Positions 1 to 9,766 of a stretch of 59,168 nt of DNA are shown here, in pieces (the first letter of the stretch is position 1; each line of letters begins with the position of its first letter). The notes under the pieces were generated by a model that was not told where the DNA came from, ran no database searches, and worked only from the letters and a program-made list of their open reading frames with translations. The translations under genes were made by a program, and so were the position numbers. Source of the stretch: Candidatus Omnitrophota bacterium (GTDB lineage Bacteria; Hinthialibacterota; Hinthialibacteria; Hinthialibacterales; Hinthialibacteraceae). The stretch lies in assembly GCA_040755155.1 (NCBI GenBank), contig JBFMBP010000086.1, positions 1 to 59,168 on the forward strand, written 5' to 3'.

Positions 1-404
<404 letters not shown>

Positions 405-1784
405 TTAATGCTTGAAGCAACGCATTCCCGTGAAGACCATTGCCGCGCCCTTCTCGTTGCAAGCTTGAACGGCGTCGGCGTCGCGCAGCGAGCCGCCGGG
501 CTGAACGATGGCGGATACTCCTTGGTCTAGCAGGGCGTCCACTCCGTCGCGGAAGGGGAAGAAGGCGTCGGATGCGGCTACGGCGCCTAAGAGGCCGCCT
601 TTGGTTTCTTCCACCTCGTTTTCGATCTCGTCGAGGACGGCGCCGTTCATCACGCCGGTTTTCACCTCCAAGACCAGGGCGTCGAAATTCATGCCGTGAT
701 TTTGAATGGCGATAAGCGCCCGGCGGGAGTCGTAGGCTTTGTTGACGCATTGCTTGGCCATCATGACGCGATCCTGGCCGCCCGCGCCGATGGAGACGGT
801 GGCCAGATTTTTGGCCGTAAGCACGGAGTTGGAAATTACGCCCGTTTCCACCATCCAGGCGAACCAGAGGTCTTTCATCTCCGCCGCAGACGGAGAACGC
901 TCGACGGAGACGGTTTTATCGCTGCGAACCATCTTGCCGTCCTGCATTTCCCGGACGGGGAGGTTGTGCGGCGTTTCGACGTTGGCGGAAAAATCCTCGA
1001 AGGAACGAATGGGGACGTTGTTAGGGCCGACGGTAGGAACGTAGGACCATTGTTGGATCAGGGAGCCGTCGGAAAGGGTTTTCATATCCAAATAACGTTC
1101 GCCAAGAGAATCCTTAAGGCGGTCGATATTCTTGAGACGCACGATGCGCAGGTTTTTGCGCTGCTTCAGGATGTCCACGGCGCCTTTTTCGTATTCGGGA
1201 GCGCAGACGACTTCGTAGTATTGCGAAGCGATCGCTTCCGCCGTTTCGGCGTCGACGGCCCGGTTGAGGACGACAACGCCGCCGAAGGGCGCGATGGGAT
1301 CGGCTTCCCAGGCTTTCGCGTAGGCTTCCGCCAGCGAGCCGCCCAAGGCGACGCCGCAGGGATTGTTATGTTTGATGATGACGACGCAAGGCTCCTCGTG
1401 GAAATATTTGAGGATGTTGAGGCCGCTGTCGATGTCGGTCAGGTTGGTTTTGCTGGGATGCTTGCCGAACTGGATAAGCGACTCTTCGTTCATCGAGCCG
1501 ACCAATTCGCGGCCTTTGTGGATAAATTCGATGCCCGCAAGGATGATGTTGCCGTTGATGGGGCGATAGAGCGCCGCTTCCTGGCCGGGATTCTCGCCGT
1601 AGCGCAGCCCGCGCTCTTCCACGCCCCCTTCGCTAGGCAAAGACCAGGTAACTTTTTCGTAAAGGCAGACCTGAGCTTCGAAAGCCCGCAACGCATTAGG
1701 ATGTTCGGGATCGTCAGCGAATCCCACGAAGTAGTATTTGGGAAAATGATCGTCAATGATCGTGTGGTATTGCTTAACGTTCAC
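405..1784 (-). CDS. purH: Stand-alone AICAR transformylase (PurH C-terminal domain only)
   Basis: It transfers a formyl group from 10-formyl-THF to AICAR, the penultimate step of purine synthesis, in the cytoplasm. The 459-residue protein contains the PurH transformylase signatures RYGENPGQ (about residue 61), KHNNPCG with the catalytic Lys-His pair, DPIAPFGG, and the terminal QPGGSLRD...MVFTGMRCFKH block. Bifunctional PurH is about 510-530 residues with an N-terminal MGS-like IMP cyclohydrolase domain. That domain is absent here: only about 60 residues precede RYGENPGQ. The start is GTG at 1784, with AGGAG about 8 nt upstream. Cyclohydrolase activity must come from another gene outside the window. 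Downstream of hicBA on the same strand but probably separate from it. Confidence 0.9.
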   Translation of the reverse strand: MNVKQYHTIIDDHFPKYYFVGFADDPEHPNALRAFEAQVCLYEKVTWSLPSEGGVEERGLRYGENPGQEAALYRPINGNIILAGIEFIHKGRELVGSMNEESLIQFGKHPSKTNLTDIDSGLNILKYFHEEPCVVIIKHNNPCGVALGGSLAEAYAKAWEADPIAPFGGVVVLNRAVDAETAEAIASQYYEVVCAPEYEKGAVDILKQRKNLRIVRLKNIDRLKDSLGERYLDMKTLSDGSLIQQWSYVPTVGPNNVPIRSFEDFSANVETPHNLPVREMQDGKMVRSDKTVSVERSPSAAEMKDLWFAWMVETGVISNSVLTAKNLATVSIGAGGQDRVMMAKQCVNKAYDSRRALIAIQNHGMNFDALVLEVKTGVMNGAVLDEIENEVEETKGGLLGAVAASDAFFPFRDGVDALLDQGVSAIVQPGGSLRDADAVQACNEKGAAMVFTGMRCFKH

Positions 1785-1844
1785 TAGTTTGCTCCTGGAT
1801 TGGGTGGATTATTATATTTATTGCAATTTTCGAAAACGCTTAAT

Positions 1845-2051
1845 TTATAAATTATCTTCCGTTATTCCCGCTTGTTTAAGCAAATGCAGCAACAAGCCTC
1901 GCTTTAAAGGCCGATTGGCATGAATGGGAACGGAAAGACGAATATCGCTTCCCTCTCTGCCATAGATATAATGGCTTCCATGTATGCGCAAGAGCCGCCA
2001 ACCATGACGTTCAAGCGCCTGCGCCAGTTCTTTGCCGGAAATGCACTTCAT
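1845..2051 (-). CDS. hicA: HicA-type mRNA interferase toxin
   Basis: A 68-residue protein of the HicA/YcfA double-stranded-RNA-binding-fold family: an N-terminal sGKELAQALERHGW helix, then the GSHYIY segment carrying the family catalytic histidine. It would cleave mRNA when not bound by HicB. Its ATG overlaps the stop of hicB by 4 nt (ATGA), so the two are translationally coupled with the antitoxin first. Length is normal for the family. Confidence 0.88.
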   Translation of the reverse strand: MKCISGKELAQALERHGWRLLRIHGSHYIYGREGSDIRLSVPIHANRPLKRGLLLHLLKQAGITEDNL

Positions 2052-2251
2052 ATAGCAATTTCTACAACGCGCGAATGGTTATCGGCGGAAGGCGTTTTCA
2101 AATCTACCGAGAGGCATCCTTCGACGGCTTCATAAAGGTTAGCAAGAAGTTCTTCGAAGGTTTCGCCTTGCGTAGCGCAGCCTGGGATAGCGGGTACTTC
2201 CGCCCAATAACCGCCTTCCTCCGCTTCATGCACGATGACTTTGATTTTCAT
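2048..2251 (-). CDS. hicB: HicB-family antitoxin
   Basis: A 67-residue protein with the HicB partial RNase-H-like fold: KVIVHEAEEGGYWAEVPAIPGC followed by TQGETFEELLANLYEAVEG. It neutralises HicA and probably represses the pair. The open frame extends upstream to 2320, but ATG at 2251 is preferred because GGAATAATC sits at ribosome-binding distance and the homology begins there. This is the short type without a C-terminal DNA-binding domain. Confidence 0.85.
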   Translation of the reverse strand: MKIKVIVHEAEEGGYWAEVPAIPGCATQGETFEELLANLYEAVEGCLSVDLKTPSADNHSRVVEIAI

Positions 2252-2320
2252 GGCGATTATTCCTTCCGCGTAGTTTTTTCTATTCGATTTGACATCAATA
2301 CAATGTCGTTTACATTTCAA

Positions 2321-2573
2321 AATTTTGTTATTGGATCGGATGATAATTGTAAGTATTGATAGATGATTTTATTAGTATCGGATTATCATAATCTTTTTCT
2401 CGTTTTCAATTTTTCAATTTCACGAAGAAACCTATTGTTTAGCTATTTGATCGTCGCCTTATGAAAATCTTACCCATTTCATCTCCCTCGCCATAGGGAG
2501 ACGGATAGCGAATCATAGCCTGACGTTCGATGTTTGGCGCATTCGCACCGCCGAAGAGATTATTGACGGATTT
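2321..2573. other. Intergenic gap between asmA-like gene and hicBA
   Basis: AT-rich spacer with no convincing open frame. The hicBA promoter should lie at its left end. I see no strong -35/-10 pair, RNA gene or terminator hairpin. Confidence 0.5.
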
Positions 2574-5342
2574 TCACTTTTTCGGCTTATTCAATACCCC
2601 CTGCAATAAATCGAAAGGATTAAACGGCGCGGTTTTGGCGGGCGTGGCGGCTTCGAGTTCGCCCGTGGCGGCGGCGGGGGAGGCTTTTTGTTTAAGATTG
2701 AACAGGGGCGCCAAATTGGGGAGGCCTTTTTTCTGCAATTGCTCCAGCCCTTTGCCCAGCAGAGCGTTTTGCAGGATCTGCGCCAGGCTGGCGTCGGGCG
2801 CCGGTTTGATGTTGGGAAAGGCGCCGCTCAACGCAAAGGGGATAGCGATGCGGTTCTTCTCGTCGGCGAGATAGCGGAATAAGCTCGCTTTTTGGATAAG
2901 GTTATCCGAAAAACCTTTGGATAAATTCAACACGCCGGTCGAATCGACTAGCCGGTCGAAATTCATCCATCCCCCTCCATTCACCGTCCAGTCCGTGGCG
3001 GAAATGACGAGATCGCTGAATTGGATTTTCCCATCGCTGACAGTGAAAATCGCTTGGAGCGCGTTGAAAAGCGTATTGCGCGAAGCGAATACGCTGGGGA
3101 ATTTCGCTTGCAAATCGGGCGCGATGAAGTTGGTTAATCCGGGCATTCCCGTCATGCCTTTCAGTACGCCGTCGGCGATGTTCGCATCGAGAATAACGCC
3201 GTCGAGAATTTCGATTTCGCCGTTTCCTTTCAGGGTGGATTGAATCGCCTTCCATTCCGCTCCGTTTCCTTCCAAGCCCAGATTGAAATTCAAGCGGCCT
3301 TCCATGCTCTTGGGCAGGGAGGAACCGGCGCCGGTGAAATATTCTGCGATATTCAGTTTTTCCGCTTGCGCGCCGATTGCAAAGCGGGGCGGCGAAGCAT
3401 TGAAATCGTATTCCGCTTTTCCCTTCAAGGCGCCGCTTAGCGTCTCGGCGGCGAGATTGCCTATCGTCAATACGCGCTTCGCTAAATTGAAATCTCCTTT
3501 CAAATTAGAGTAATCCATGCCGGAGAATCTGCCTTTGGGCGAGACGAGGTTTCCTTTCGCGGCGTATCCGCCCTTATCCGACCAGAAGCGCCCATCGCAA
3601 ACTGCATCGTTGAGCATGTCCGGTTTGGCGGACGCTTCCGCGTTTTGCCGCAGATCGTCCAGATAGAATTCCGGCGCAGAGACGCGGAAGGTCAAGGCGG
3701 GCGGATTGATTTTTTCCGCCTGAGCGGAGAGGTTTACCGCCGATCGTCCGATGTTGAAGGAGCATTCTTTGACTTCCGCCTTATCTCCGTTGAGCAGAAC
3801 TTGGGCGTTCAGGTTGGAGATGGGCTTGGTCAGAGAAGGAACTTTGGCTTGAACCTGCTTCAGCCCCAGCGTTCCTTGCAGCGAAAGCGCATCCCCTTTC
3901 CGCTTGATCTCCAATTGCGCAGCCAGGCTGCCCACCGGATCGTATTTGGCTAATAAGGGACTGATTCTTTTTATATTGTCCAGTTTGGCGGATGGCATTG
4001 AGAGGGAGAATTCCAGCGCGCCGTTTTTATCACGCGGAATTTTACCGGAACCGGTTATTTCGGTTTTATCGATCCGGAGGTTGGTTTTATCTATGGCGAC
4101 TGGCGTTTCGGCGAGCCGGGCGTCGGCGATCCAGCGAAAGGCGGTTCCTTTGGGTTTACGATAATAATCGGCGTATGCCATTTCGCATTCGGTTCCATCG
4201 ATCTCGCCATGAAACTTGAGATTGCCGGAATTGCCTTCAAAATGCGCCAAACCGCTCAAGGATCCCTCGGCCTTCCATTCCGCAGGCAACGATTTCGAAA
4301 GCAACGGCATTTTCAGCAATTTTCCCGCGTCGATGGAATCGAATTGCGCGTCGCCATTTATGTTAATATCTTTCACTGAAGTCAACTTTTCGATTTTCCC
4401 TTTAAATAAAAAATTGGGTTTGGCGGAGCCGAACAAACCCGATTGGAAATCGATCTCCGGCAAGGATATGTTCTTTTCGTACATTTGAAATTTGGCGTTG
4501 GCTTGCATAGAGCCGGAAAGTTCCAGCCCATCGGGCAGATAATCCATCAAAAAAGGCAAGGCGTTAACGATTTTGTCCATCGGTAGGGAATCGATTTTCA
4601 ATCTTCCTTCGACGGGATAAACGCTAAATGCGGATTCGGCGCTTTTATCTTTGTTTCCTTCTCCTTGGACGTCCAGGTTTCGTTTATCGGATAGAATGGC
4701 GGCGGAAAGATGAAAATTGTAAGGCTGAAGAGTAGAAAAGAAATTGGTTACGGATAGATCGCATTGGCTGACGCGAAGTTCCTTTCCTCCTTGTTTATCG
4801 ACGAAGCGCAACTCGCCGTTGCGAACCTGAAAATTCGACAACATCAGCCGTTCTGTACTCTTCGGCGCGGAGTCGACGGAAGCGGGTGAGGGAACGCCTC
4901 CGGTCTTCGACGCTTCTTCAGGCTTTCCCAAACTAGCGGCGTTCCATTGTCCTTTTTGATCTCGAACGATTTCGATAACGGGGTCTTGCAGAATGAACCG
5001 GCCGACGGCGATTTCTCGTTTGAACAATAACGGCCATAGTTGGAGATCGATGAGCACGCTAGGAGTTTTGATGAAATCCTTGACGGAAAATTTGGGATCG
5101 TCCGCCAAAGAGAAGTTCGTTAGCCGGACGCCGATGCCGCTCCACAACGTTACGTCGATTTTTTCGACGGAAGGTTTGCGCCCCAGCGCCTTTTCCGCCT
5201 GCGCTAAAAGAACCTCCTTGTTGGAATCGACCAATCTGCCAAGATTGAGAACAACGGCCGCTGCAGCTATAAGAAAAAGCAGGCAAAGAATTCCAATAGC
5301 GATCAGCGCTTTTCGGTTGAAGATTTTGGTGATGTCTATCAT
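2574..5342 (-). CDS. AsmA-family envelope protein
   Basis: A 922-residue protein with one N-terminal membrane segment (about residues 8-32, ALIAIGILCLLFLIAAAAVV) followed by a long periplasmic beta-rich region. The first 150 residues read like AsmA (VDVTLWSGIGVRLTNF-type segment, 'PSVLIDLQLWPLL', 'GRFILQDPVIEIVRD'). The C-terminal AsmA-like part includes GRLNFNLGLEGNGAEW and 'GVLNLSKGFSDNLI'. AsmA/TamB-like proteins are thought to bridge the envelope for phospholipid transport. The start at 5342 has GGGAGAAG just upstream and is chosen over an upstream ATG at 5396. Monocistronic as far as can be seen. Confidence 0.82.
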   Translation of the reverse strand: MIDITKIFNRKALIAIGILCLLFLIAAAAVVLNLGRLVDSNKEVLLAQAEKALGRKPSVEKIDVTLWSGIGVRLTNFSLADDPKFSVKDFIKTPSVLIDLQLWPLLFKREIAVGRFILQDPVIEIVRDQKGQWNAASLGKPEEASKTGGVPSPASVDSAPKSTERLMLSNFQVRNGELRFVDKQGGKELRVSQCDLSVTNFFSTLQPYNFHLSAAILSDKRNLDVQGEGNKDKSAESAFSVYPVEGRLKIDSLPMDKIVNALPFLMDYLPDGLELSGSMQANAKFQMYEKNISLPEIDFQSGLFGSAKPNFLFKGKIEKLTSVKDININGDAQFDSIDAGKLLKMPLLSKSLPAEWKAEGSLSGLAHFEGNSGNLKFHGEIDGTECEMAYADYYRKPKGTAFRWIADARLAETPVAIDKTNLRIDKTEITGSGKIPRDKNGALEFSLSMPSAKLDNIKRISPLLAKYDPVGSLAAQLEIKRKGDALSLQGTLGLKQVQAKVPSLTKPISNLNAQVLLNGDKAEVKECSFNIGRSAVNLSAQAEKINPPALTFRVSAPEFYLDDLRQNAEASAKPDMLNDAVCDGRFWSDKGGYAAKGNLVSPKGRFSGMDYSNLKGDFNLAKRVLTIGNLAAETLSGALKGKAEYDFNASPPRFAIGAQAEKLNIAEYFTGAGSSLPKSMEGRLNFNLGLEGNGAEWKAIQSTLKGNGEIEILDGVILDANIADGVLKGMTGMPGLTNFIAPDLQAKFPSVFASRNTLFNALQAIFTVSDGKIQFSDLVISATDWTVNGGGWMNFDRLVDSTGVLNLSKGFSDNLIQKASLFRYLADEKNRIAIPFALSGAFPNIKPAPDASLAQILQNALLGKGLEQLQKKGLPNLAPLFNLKQKASPAAATGELEAATPAKTAPFNPFDLLQGVLNKPKK

Positions 5343-5646
5343 TTTCTTCTCCCTGTTCCATTGAGAACGAAATCGCCAATAATCCTTATCCATCATTGAA
5401 GATGGAGTTATTTTGCTTATCGTATTGAATCACGAAATTAAAAATAAAAACACGAAAAAAAGGGAAAAAATATTGGCGAAAGGAATCGCGTTAAGAGATG
5501 GATTTTTCCATAGAAATTCCAAATCCCGTTTTTACAATGAACGGTAAACAATCTTCCGGCTGATTTGTTATTGACTTCCCTTTATTTTTCATAATACCAT
5601 AACGTCGAATTGCGGCGGCGTTACAACGGACTTTTGGAGGAAATTT
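5343..5646. repeat. Degenerate copy of a dispersed 'AATCACGAAA' repeat, plus promoter region
   Basis: About 300 bp without a gene between divergently oriented asmA-like and GH172 genes. Bases about 5425-5560 read as a decayed copy of a repeat that recurs at 7434, 21359, 23090, 25130 and 45415 (signature GAATCACGAAA, CACGAAAAAAAG, CGAAAGGAATCGCG). A GGAGG-type ribosome-binding site lies immediately before 5647. Confidence 0.55.
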
Positions 5647-7212
5647 ATGCGAAGAAAATTATATCTATCCATTATATTCGTTTTATTGGCGGCTTTTCGC
5701 CAGGGCGCGTCTCAAGACCTTTCGGGTTTGGAGCAAATCAAGCCGGGGCATTCGCGCGCCGTCACTTCCGCCGATCCCGATCCCAATAGCAATGCAGATA
5801 GAATCCGATACGTAAAATCCGGTGAGACGGCGGTACTGGCGGATATCAAGGGACCGGCGGTCATCCGCCACATCTGGCTGACGTTCAACGAGGCGCGTCC
5901 TAACTGGCTGGAAGCGGAAGGCTCGGCGCGTCCGGATGAGATCGTAATTCGGATGTACTGGGACGATAACACGGAACCCGCCGTTGAGGCGCCCCTCGGC
6001 GATTTCTTCGGCGCGGGATTCGGCCTGCGCCGGGAAATCGTTTCGGCGCCGGTGCAGGTGGAGAGCGGCGATGGGTACAACTGCTATTGGCCTATGCCTT
6101 TTCACAAGCGCGGGCTGATTACGATAACGAACGAAGGCGTAAAAAACGTACGCAGTTTCTACTACCATATCGATTATACGCAGGATGAGAGCCTCTCGGA
6201 GAAGACGGGATATTTTTGCGCGCAATACCGGAATGAATTTCCGGAGAAAACGGGGGGCGATTACTTGATTCTCGATGCGGAAGGGGAAGGCCAATATGTC
6301 GGTACGGTGATGTCCGTCCGCTCGCGCAGCCCCTTTTGGTTCGGCGAAGGCGATGCGAAATTTTACGTCGATGGCGAGAAGAAGCCTACGATTCAGGGGA
6401 CGGGGACGGAAGATTATTTCTTGATGGCGTGGGGGTTGAACGAGAGACTGTTTCCCTATTTCGGCTGCACGTACATGAGCACGGATTTTGAAGATTTGGG
6501 CGTGGAGTATTGCCTTTATCGCTGGCATATCCTCGATCCCGTGCGCTTTACGAAATCGCTGCGGTTTGAAATCGAGCATACGGGATGGATCACCGCCGAC
6601 GAAACGGAGAGCGGGAAAATCGAAGGCCATGTGGAGCGGGAGGACGATATGGCCACGGTAGCTTTCTGGTATCAAATCGGCCAGCCGAAGCGCTTCGCCA
6701 AACTGCCGCCGCTGGCGGAGCGGATATTGCCCAATCTCGACATCGTCATCGAAGGCAAGATATTGCAACCGACCGTTCGGCATTCACCCGGCATTCTCGA
6801 ACTGCAGAAGGGATACGACTGGACCGGCGACGGCCAGATTTTCTTCATGCCAGCGAGCAGCAAGCCATATCTGGAGGCGGATTTCCAGGTCGATAAGGAA
6901 GAATATCGCGGCTTGATTTTGCGTTTTACCTACGCGAACGACTATGGGATATACCGGATTTTTCTGGACGGCAAAAACATCAGTCAGCCGGAAGATTATA
7001 TGGCCGGTCACAAACTGAAAGATTACGATTTCTACTCCAAGGAATTGAAAGTGAAGGATATTTATCTCGGCAGTTTCGCGCTCACGGCGGGAAAACATAC
7101 GCTGAGGCTCGAATGCGTCGGCCAGAATCCGCTTGCGAACGGGAACTATGCCGGCCTCGATTCCGTAAGGCTTCGAGAACGATGGAATACGAAACGAAAA
7201 GCTTTGCAGTGA
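5647..7212 (+). CDS. Secreted DUF2961 / GH172-type glycoside hydrolase
   Basis: A 521-residue protein with a signal peptide (residues 1-23, MRRKLYLSIIFVLLAAF). The DUF2961 core runs from about residue 25 to 375, with 'KPGHSRAVTSADPD', 'ADIKGPAVIRHIWLTF', 'APLGDFFGAGFG', 'NCYWPMPF' and 'GTGTEDYF'. Characterised DUF2961 proteins (family GH172) act on furanoside linkages such as difructose dianhydride or D-arabinan; the substrate here cannot be read. Residues about 400-515 form a separate beta-sandwich ('RIFLDGK ... LGSFALTAGKHTLRLECVG'). TTGGAGGAAATTT precedes the ATG. No neighbouring sugar genes, so the substrate is open. Confidence 0.87.
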   Translation: MRRKLYLSIIFVLLAAFRQGASQDLSGLEQIKPGHSRAVTSADPDPNSNADRIRYVKSGETAVLADIKGPAVIRHIWLTFNEARPNWLEAEGSARPDEIVIRMYWDDNTEPAVEAPLGDFFGAGFGLRREIVSAPVQVESGDGYNCYWPMPFHKRGLITITNEGVKNVRSFYYHIDYTQDESLSEKTGYFCAQYRNEFPEKTGGDYLILDAEGEGQYVGTVMSVRSRSPFWFGEGDAKFYVDGEKKPTIQGTGTEDYFLMAWGLNERLFPYFGCTYMSTDFEDLGVEYCLYRWHILDPVRFTKSLRFEIEHTGWITADETESGKIEGHVEREDDMATVAFWYQIGQPKRFAKLPPLAERILPNLDIVIEGKILQPTVRHSPGILELQKGYDWTGDGQIFFMPASSKPYLEADFQVDKEEYRGLILRFTYANDYGIYRIFLDGKNISQPEDYMAGHKLKDYDFYSKELKVKDIYLGSFALTAGKHTLRLECVGQNPLANGNYAGLDSVRLRERWNTKRKALQ

Positions 7213-7775
7213 TTTGGATTCACATAATAAATAGTGGATTTTATGTGTATTCCATTATTCCATGTTGAGGGAATGGGATGGCCGTTCATGATGGATTAAT
7301 ACAAGTCTTATTAAGAATGCGACCTAAAATTCCCTTGCCCTTTGGGCTGATCTTTACCTAGAAGTTATTGTTAGTCCGAATCAAGATGGCCAGGATGAAA
7401 GGATGACCAGGATGGCTCGATGGCGTTTATTGGATTGAATCGCGAAAACGCGAAAGAAAAAGAAGGACACGAAAAAAGAAAAGAAAAACGGTTAGCGAAA
7501 GGAATAGCATTGCGAACGGAATTTTCTGAGATAGGCAATAGAATCCGAGATATCCGTAATTCGAATATTTCGTGGAATTCGAGTTATTTCGTAGTTTCGC
7601 AATTCAAAAACGCTGCAGAAATAAAGTCCATGCGCAGTTCTGGGACGGTTTTTCCAAATTGCAGGCGGGACGCCTGCACTCCCAGGTTGCGTAACATGAG
7701 TTACTTACTCCATCCAGAATGGTTCGATGCGCTTCCCTGCGGGCTGAATAGAGGCGATGTCATTGCAAAATCGAA
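7213..7775. repeat. Repeat-rich gap holding a decayed MITE-like copy
   Basis: No gene is supported. Bases 7378-7420 carry a 'CCAGGATGAAAGGATG' repeat that recurs at about 7117-37130 in other copies (see 37110-37200). Bases 7434-7610 are another 'AATCGCGAAA/CGCGAAAG' repeat. Bases 7662-7705 contain the GGGACGCCTGCACTCC palindrome and end GCGTAACATGAGTTACT, the terminus of the 333-bp MITE-like family (inverted relative to the copy at 22993). An open frame across 7420-7905 is built from these repeats and is not called. Confidence 0.6.
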
Positions 7776-8837
7776 TTACGCCTCCACGAGAAGGGCGTAT
7801 CTCTCGCGGGCGGCGTTGCAGATGTTGCAGATAGAGAGCATGACGGGGACTTCCACCAACACTCCGACAACGGTCGCCAAAGCGGCGCCGGAATCGGCGC
7901 CGTAAAGCGCGATGGCCGTCGCCACCGCCAATTCGAAAAAGTTGCTGGCGCCGATCAAAGCGCCGGGACTCGCCACGTTATGAGGGACTTTAAAGCGCCC
8001 CATCAATAGAAACGTCAAAGAAGCGTTGAAATAGACTTGAATCGCAATGGGAATCGCGATGAGAATCACGTGGAACCAACGCAGCGCGATATTCTCGGAT
8101 TGGAAAGAAAAGATGCAAACCAGCGTGAGCAGAAGCGCAACGATCGTTACGGGGTGGAAGAAGGGAACGAATGTATTGTCAAACCATTCCCGCCCTTTGG
8201 ATTTAATGAGAAGCAGGCGGGATATAAATCCTGCTAACAAGGGAATGACGATGAACAGGATGACTGCGTAGAAGAGAACGTCATACGGAACTTCAAGATT
8301 GGATGCGCCGGTAACCAGGAATTTCACGATGGGCGCGAAGGCGAACAACATGATGAGGTCGTTGACCGATACTTGAACCAGCGTATAGGCCGGATCGCCG
8401 TCGGTGAGATAACTCCATACGAATACCATCGCCGTGCAGGGAGCGGCCGCCAGGATGATGACTCCCGCGATATATTGATCGGCCAATTCGCAGCCAATCC
8501 ACGGAAGAAACAACCAATTGAAAAACAGCCACCCTAACAAAGCCATGGAAAACGGTTTGACTAGCCAATTGTCGAAAAGGGTGATGAGGAGGCCTTTGGG
8601 TTTTTTCCCGACGTTCAAGATCGACGAGAAGTCCACTTTGACCATCATGGGGTAAATCATCAACCAGATCAGCACGGCGATAGGGATATTGATATGGCTG
8701 CCGGAACCAAACTCCGATTCTCGCAGAAATTCGGTGAAATGGGGAAATATCCGCCCGATGAATACTCCCAGGATCATGCAAATCGCTACCCATAAAGTCA
8801 GATAACGCTCGAAGATATTCAATCGTTTTTTGCTCAT
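7776..8837 (-). CDS. acr3: ACR3-family arsenite efflux permease
   Basis: Exports As(OH)3 across the inner membrane. The 353-residue protein has about ten membrane segments. The ACR3 signature segments are visible: 'NIPIAVLIWLMIYPMM' near residue 50, 'AAPCTAMVFVWSYLTDGDP' with the conserved substrate-binding Cys (about residue 132), and 'GASNFFELAVATAIALYG' near residue 295. Last gene of the minus-strand arsenic island, 65 nt downstream of arsM. Length is normal. The name arsB is often used but the sequence is of the ACR3 type, not the ArsB antiporter type. Confidence 0.93.
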   Translation of the reverse strand: MSKKRLNIFERYLTLWVAICMILGVFIGRIFPHFTEFLRESEFGSGSHINIPIAVLIWLMIYPMMVKVDFSSILNVGKKPKGLLITLFDNWLVKPFSMALLGWLFFNWLFLPWIGCELADQYIAGVIILAAAPCTAMVFVWSYLTDGDPAYTLVQVSVNDLIMLFAFAPIVKFLVTGASNLEVPYDVLFYAVILFIVIPLLAGFISRLLLIKSKGREWFDNTFVPFFHPVTIVALLLTLVCIFSFQSENIALRWFHVILIAIPIAIQVYFNASLTFLLMGRFKVPHNVASPGALIGASNFFELAVATAIALYGADSGAALATVVGVLVEVPVMLSICNICNAARERYALLVEA

Positions 8838-8902
8838 CGAAAACCTCTTGGAATAAGCGATTAAGTTCTATAACGCTTAGAAAGAAAGCGGTGGGCGGCG
8901 GC

Positions 8903-9766
8903 TTACGACATCGGCTTACGGGCGGATATCGCCATGCTGGCGGCGTAATCGCCGAGTTTGGCGCCGGGAGGAAGCGCCTCTTTGATTTTCTTATAGAGCG
9001 GGTCTTGGATTTCCTTCATGGAATCGATATAGGACTCTCGTTTTTCCATGCGGATGTCCGTCAGATTCGCTTGCGCCATCATGCGCCGCGTCTCATCGGC
9101 CAGGACGGCTCCGGCGACGCAGCCGACCAAGGCTTCCACCATTTCGGAGATTATCGGCGGCAACGGCTGCAACAAAGCGATGTCGGAGACGGCGGCGCGT
9201 CCACCCGGCTTCAAGACGCGGTATATTTCTCGCCAGACTTGGGGCTTGTCCGGTGAGAGGTTAATGACGCAATTGGAGATCAAGACATCGACGCTGTTGT
9301 CGGCGAGGGGAAGATGTTCGATCTCGCCCAGGCGGAATTCCACGTTGGACAGACCGGTTTGCTGGGTATAAGCCGCAATATTCTTGCGGGCTTTGGAAAG
9401 CATTTCGGGGGTCATATCCACGCCGATGGCGCATCCAGATGCGCCGACTTTGCGGCCGGCGATGAAGATGTCGAAGCCGCCGCCGCTGCCGAGATCGACG
9501 ACGGTTTCGCCAGGTTGGAGCGAAGCCAGGGCTACGGGATTGCCGCAGGAGAGGCCCATATTAGCCCCTTCGGGCAAGCCCGCCAGATCGTCTGTGGAAT
9601 AGCCGATGGTTTGCGCCAGTTGGCTGGCGGCGTCTCCCGAGTCCGCGCTGCAGCAGGAGGAGGGGCCGCAGCAGGAGGCGCCGGGGCTTATGGCGATGCG
9701 GCCGTAGCCTTCGCGCACTTTTTGGCGGATAGATTCTTGGTCTTGGAGATTAGTCGTTTGATTCAT
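8903..9766 (-). CDS. arsM: Arsenite S-adenosylmethionine methyltransferase ArsM
   Basis: Methylates As(III) using SAM. The 287-residue protein has a SAM-binding core (VVDLGSGGGFD about residue 90, GVDMTPEM about 119). Three cysteines characteristic of ArsM are in place: GLSCGNP, ISNCVINLS and GCVAGAV. A Cys-rich N-terminal segment (SCCGPSSCC, about 31-39) could be an accessory metal site. It lies between cfa and acr3 on the same strand, so methylation and export genes are adjacent. Confidence 0.93.
   Translation of the reverse strand: MNQTTNLQDQESIRQKVREGYGRIAISPGASCCGPSSCCSADSGDAASQLAQTIGYSTDDLAGLPEGANMGLSCGNPVALASLQPGETVVDLGSGGGFDIFIAGRKVGASGCAIGVDMTPEMLSKARKNIAAYTQQTGLSNVEFRLGEIEHLPLADNSVDVLISNCVINLSPDKPQVWREIYRVLKPGGRAAVSDIALLQPLPPIISEMVEALVGCVAGAVLADETRRMMAQANLTDIRMEKRESYIDSMKEIQDPLYKKIKEALPPGAKLGDYAASMAISARKPMS

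Noticed and set aside
696-1787. Long plus-strand open frame (363 codons) opposite purH
   Set aside because: It is the complementary shadow of a clearly conserved gene and shows no family motif.
5683-6783. 366-codon minus-strand open frame opposite the GH172 gene
   Set aside because: Shadow frame without recognisable motifs; the plus strand encodes an intact signal peptide and DUF2961 domain.
7420-7905. Open frame running through repeats into the end of acr3
   Set aside because: Built from dispersed repeats and the antisense of acr3; no ribosome-binding site.
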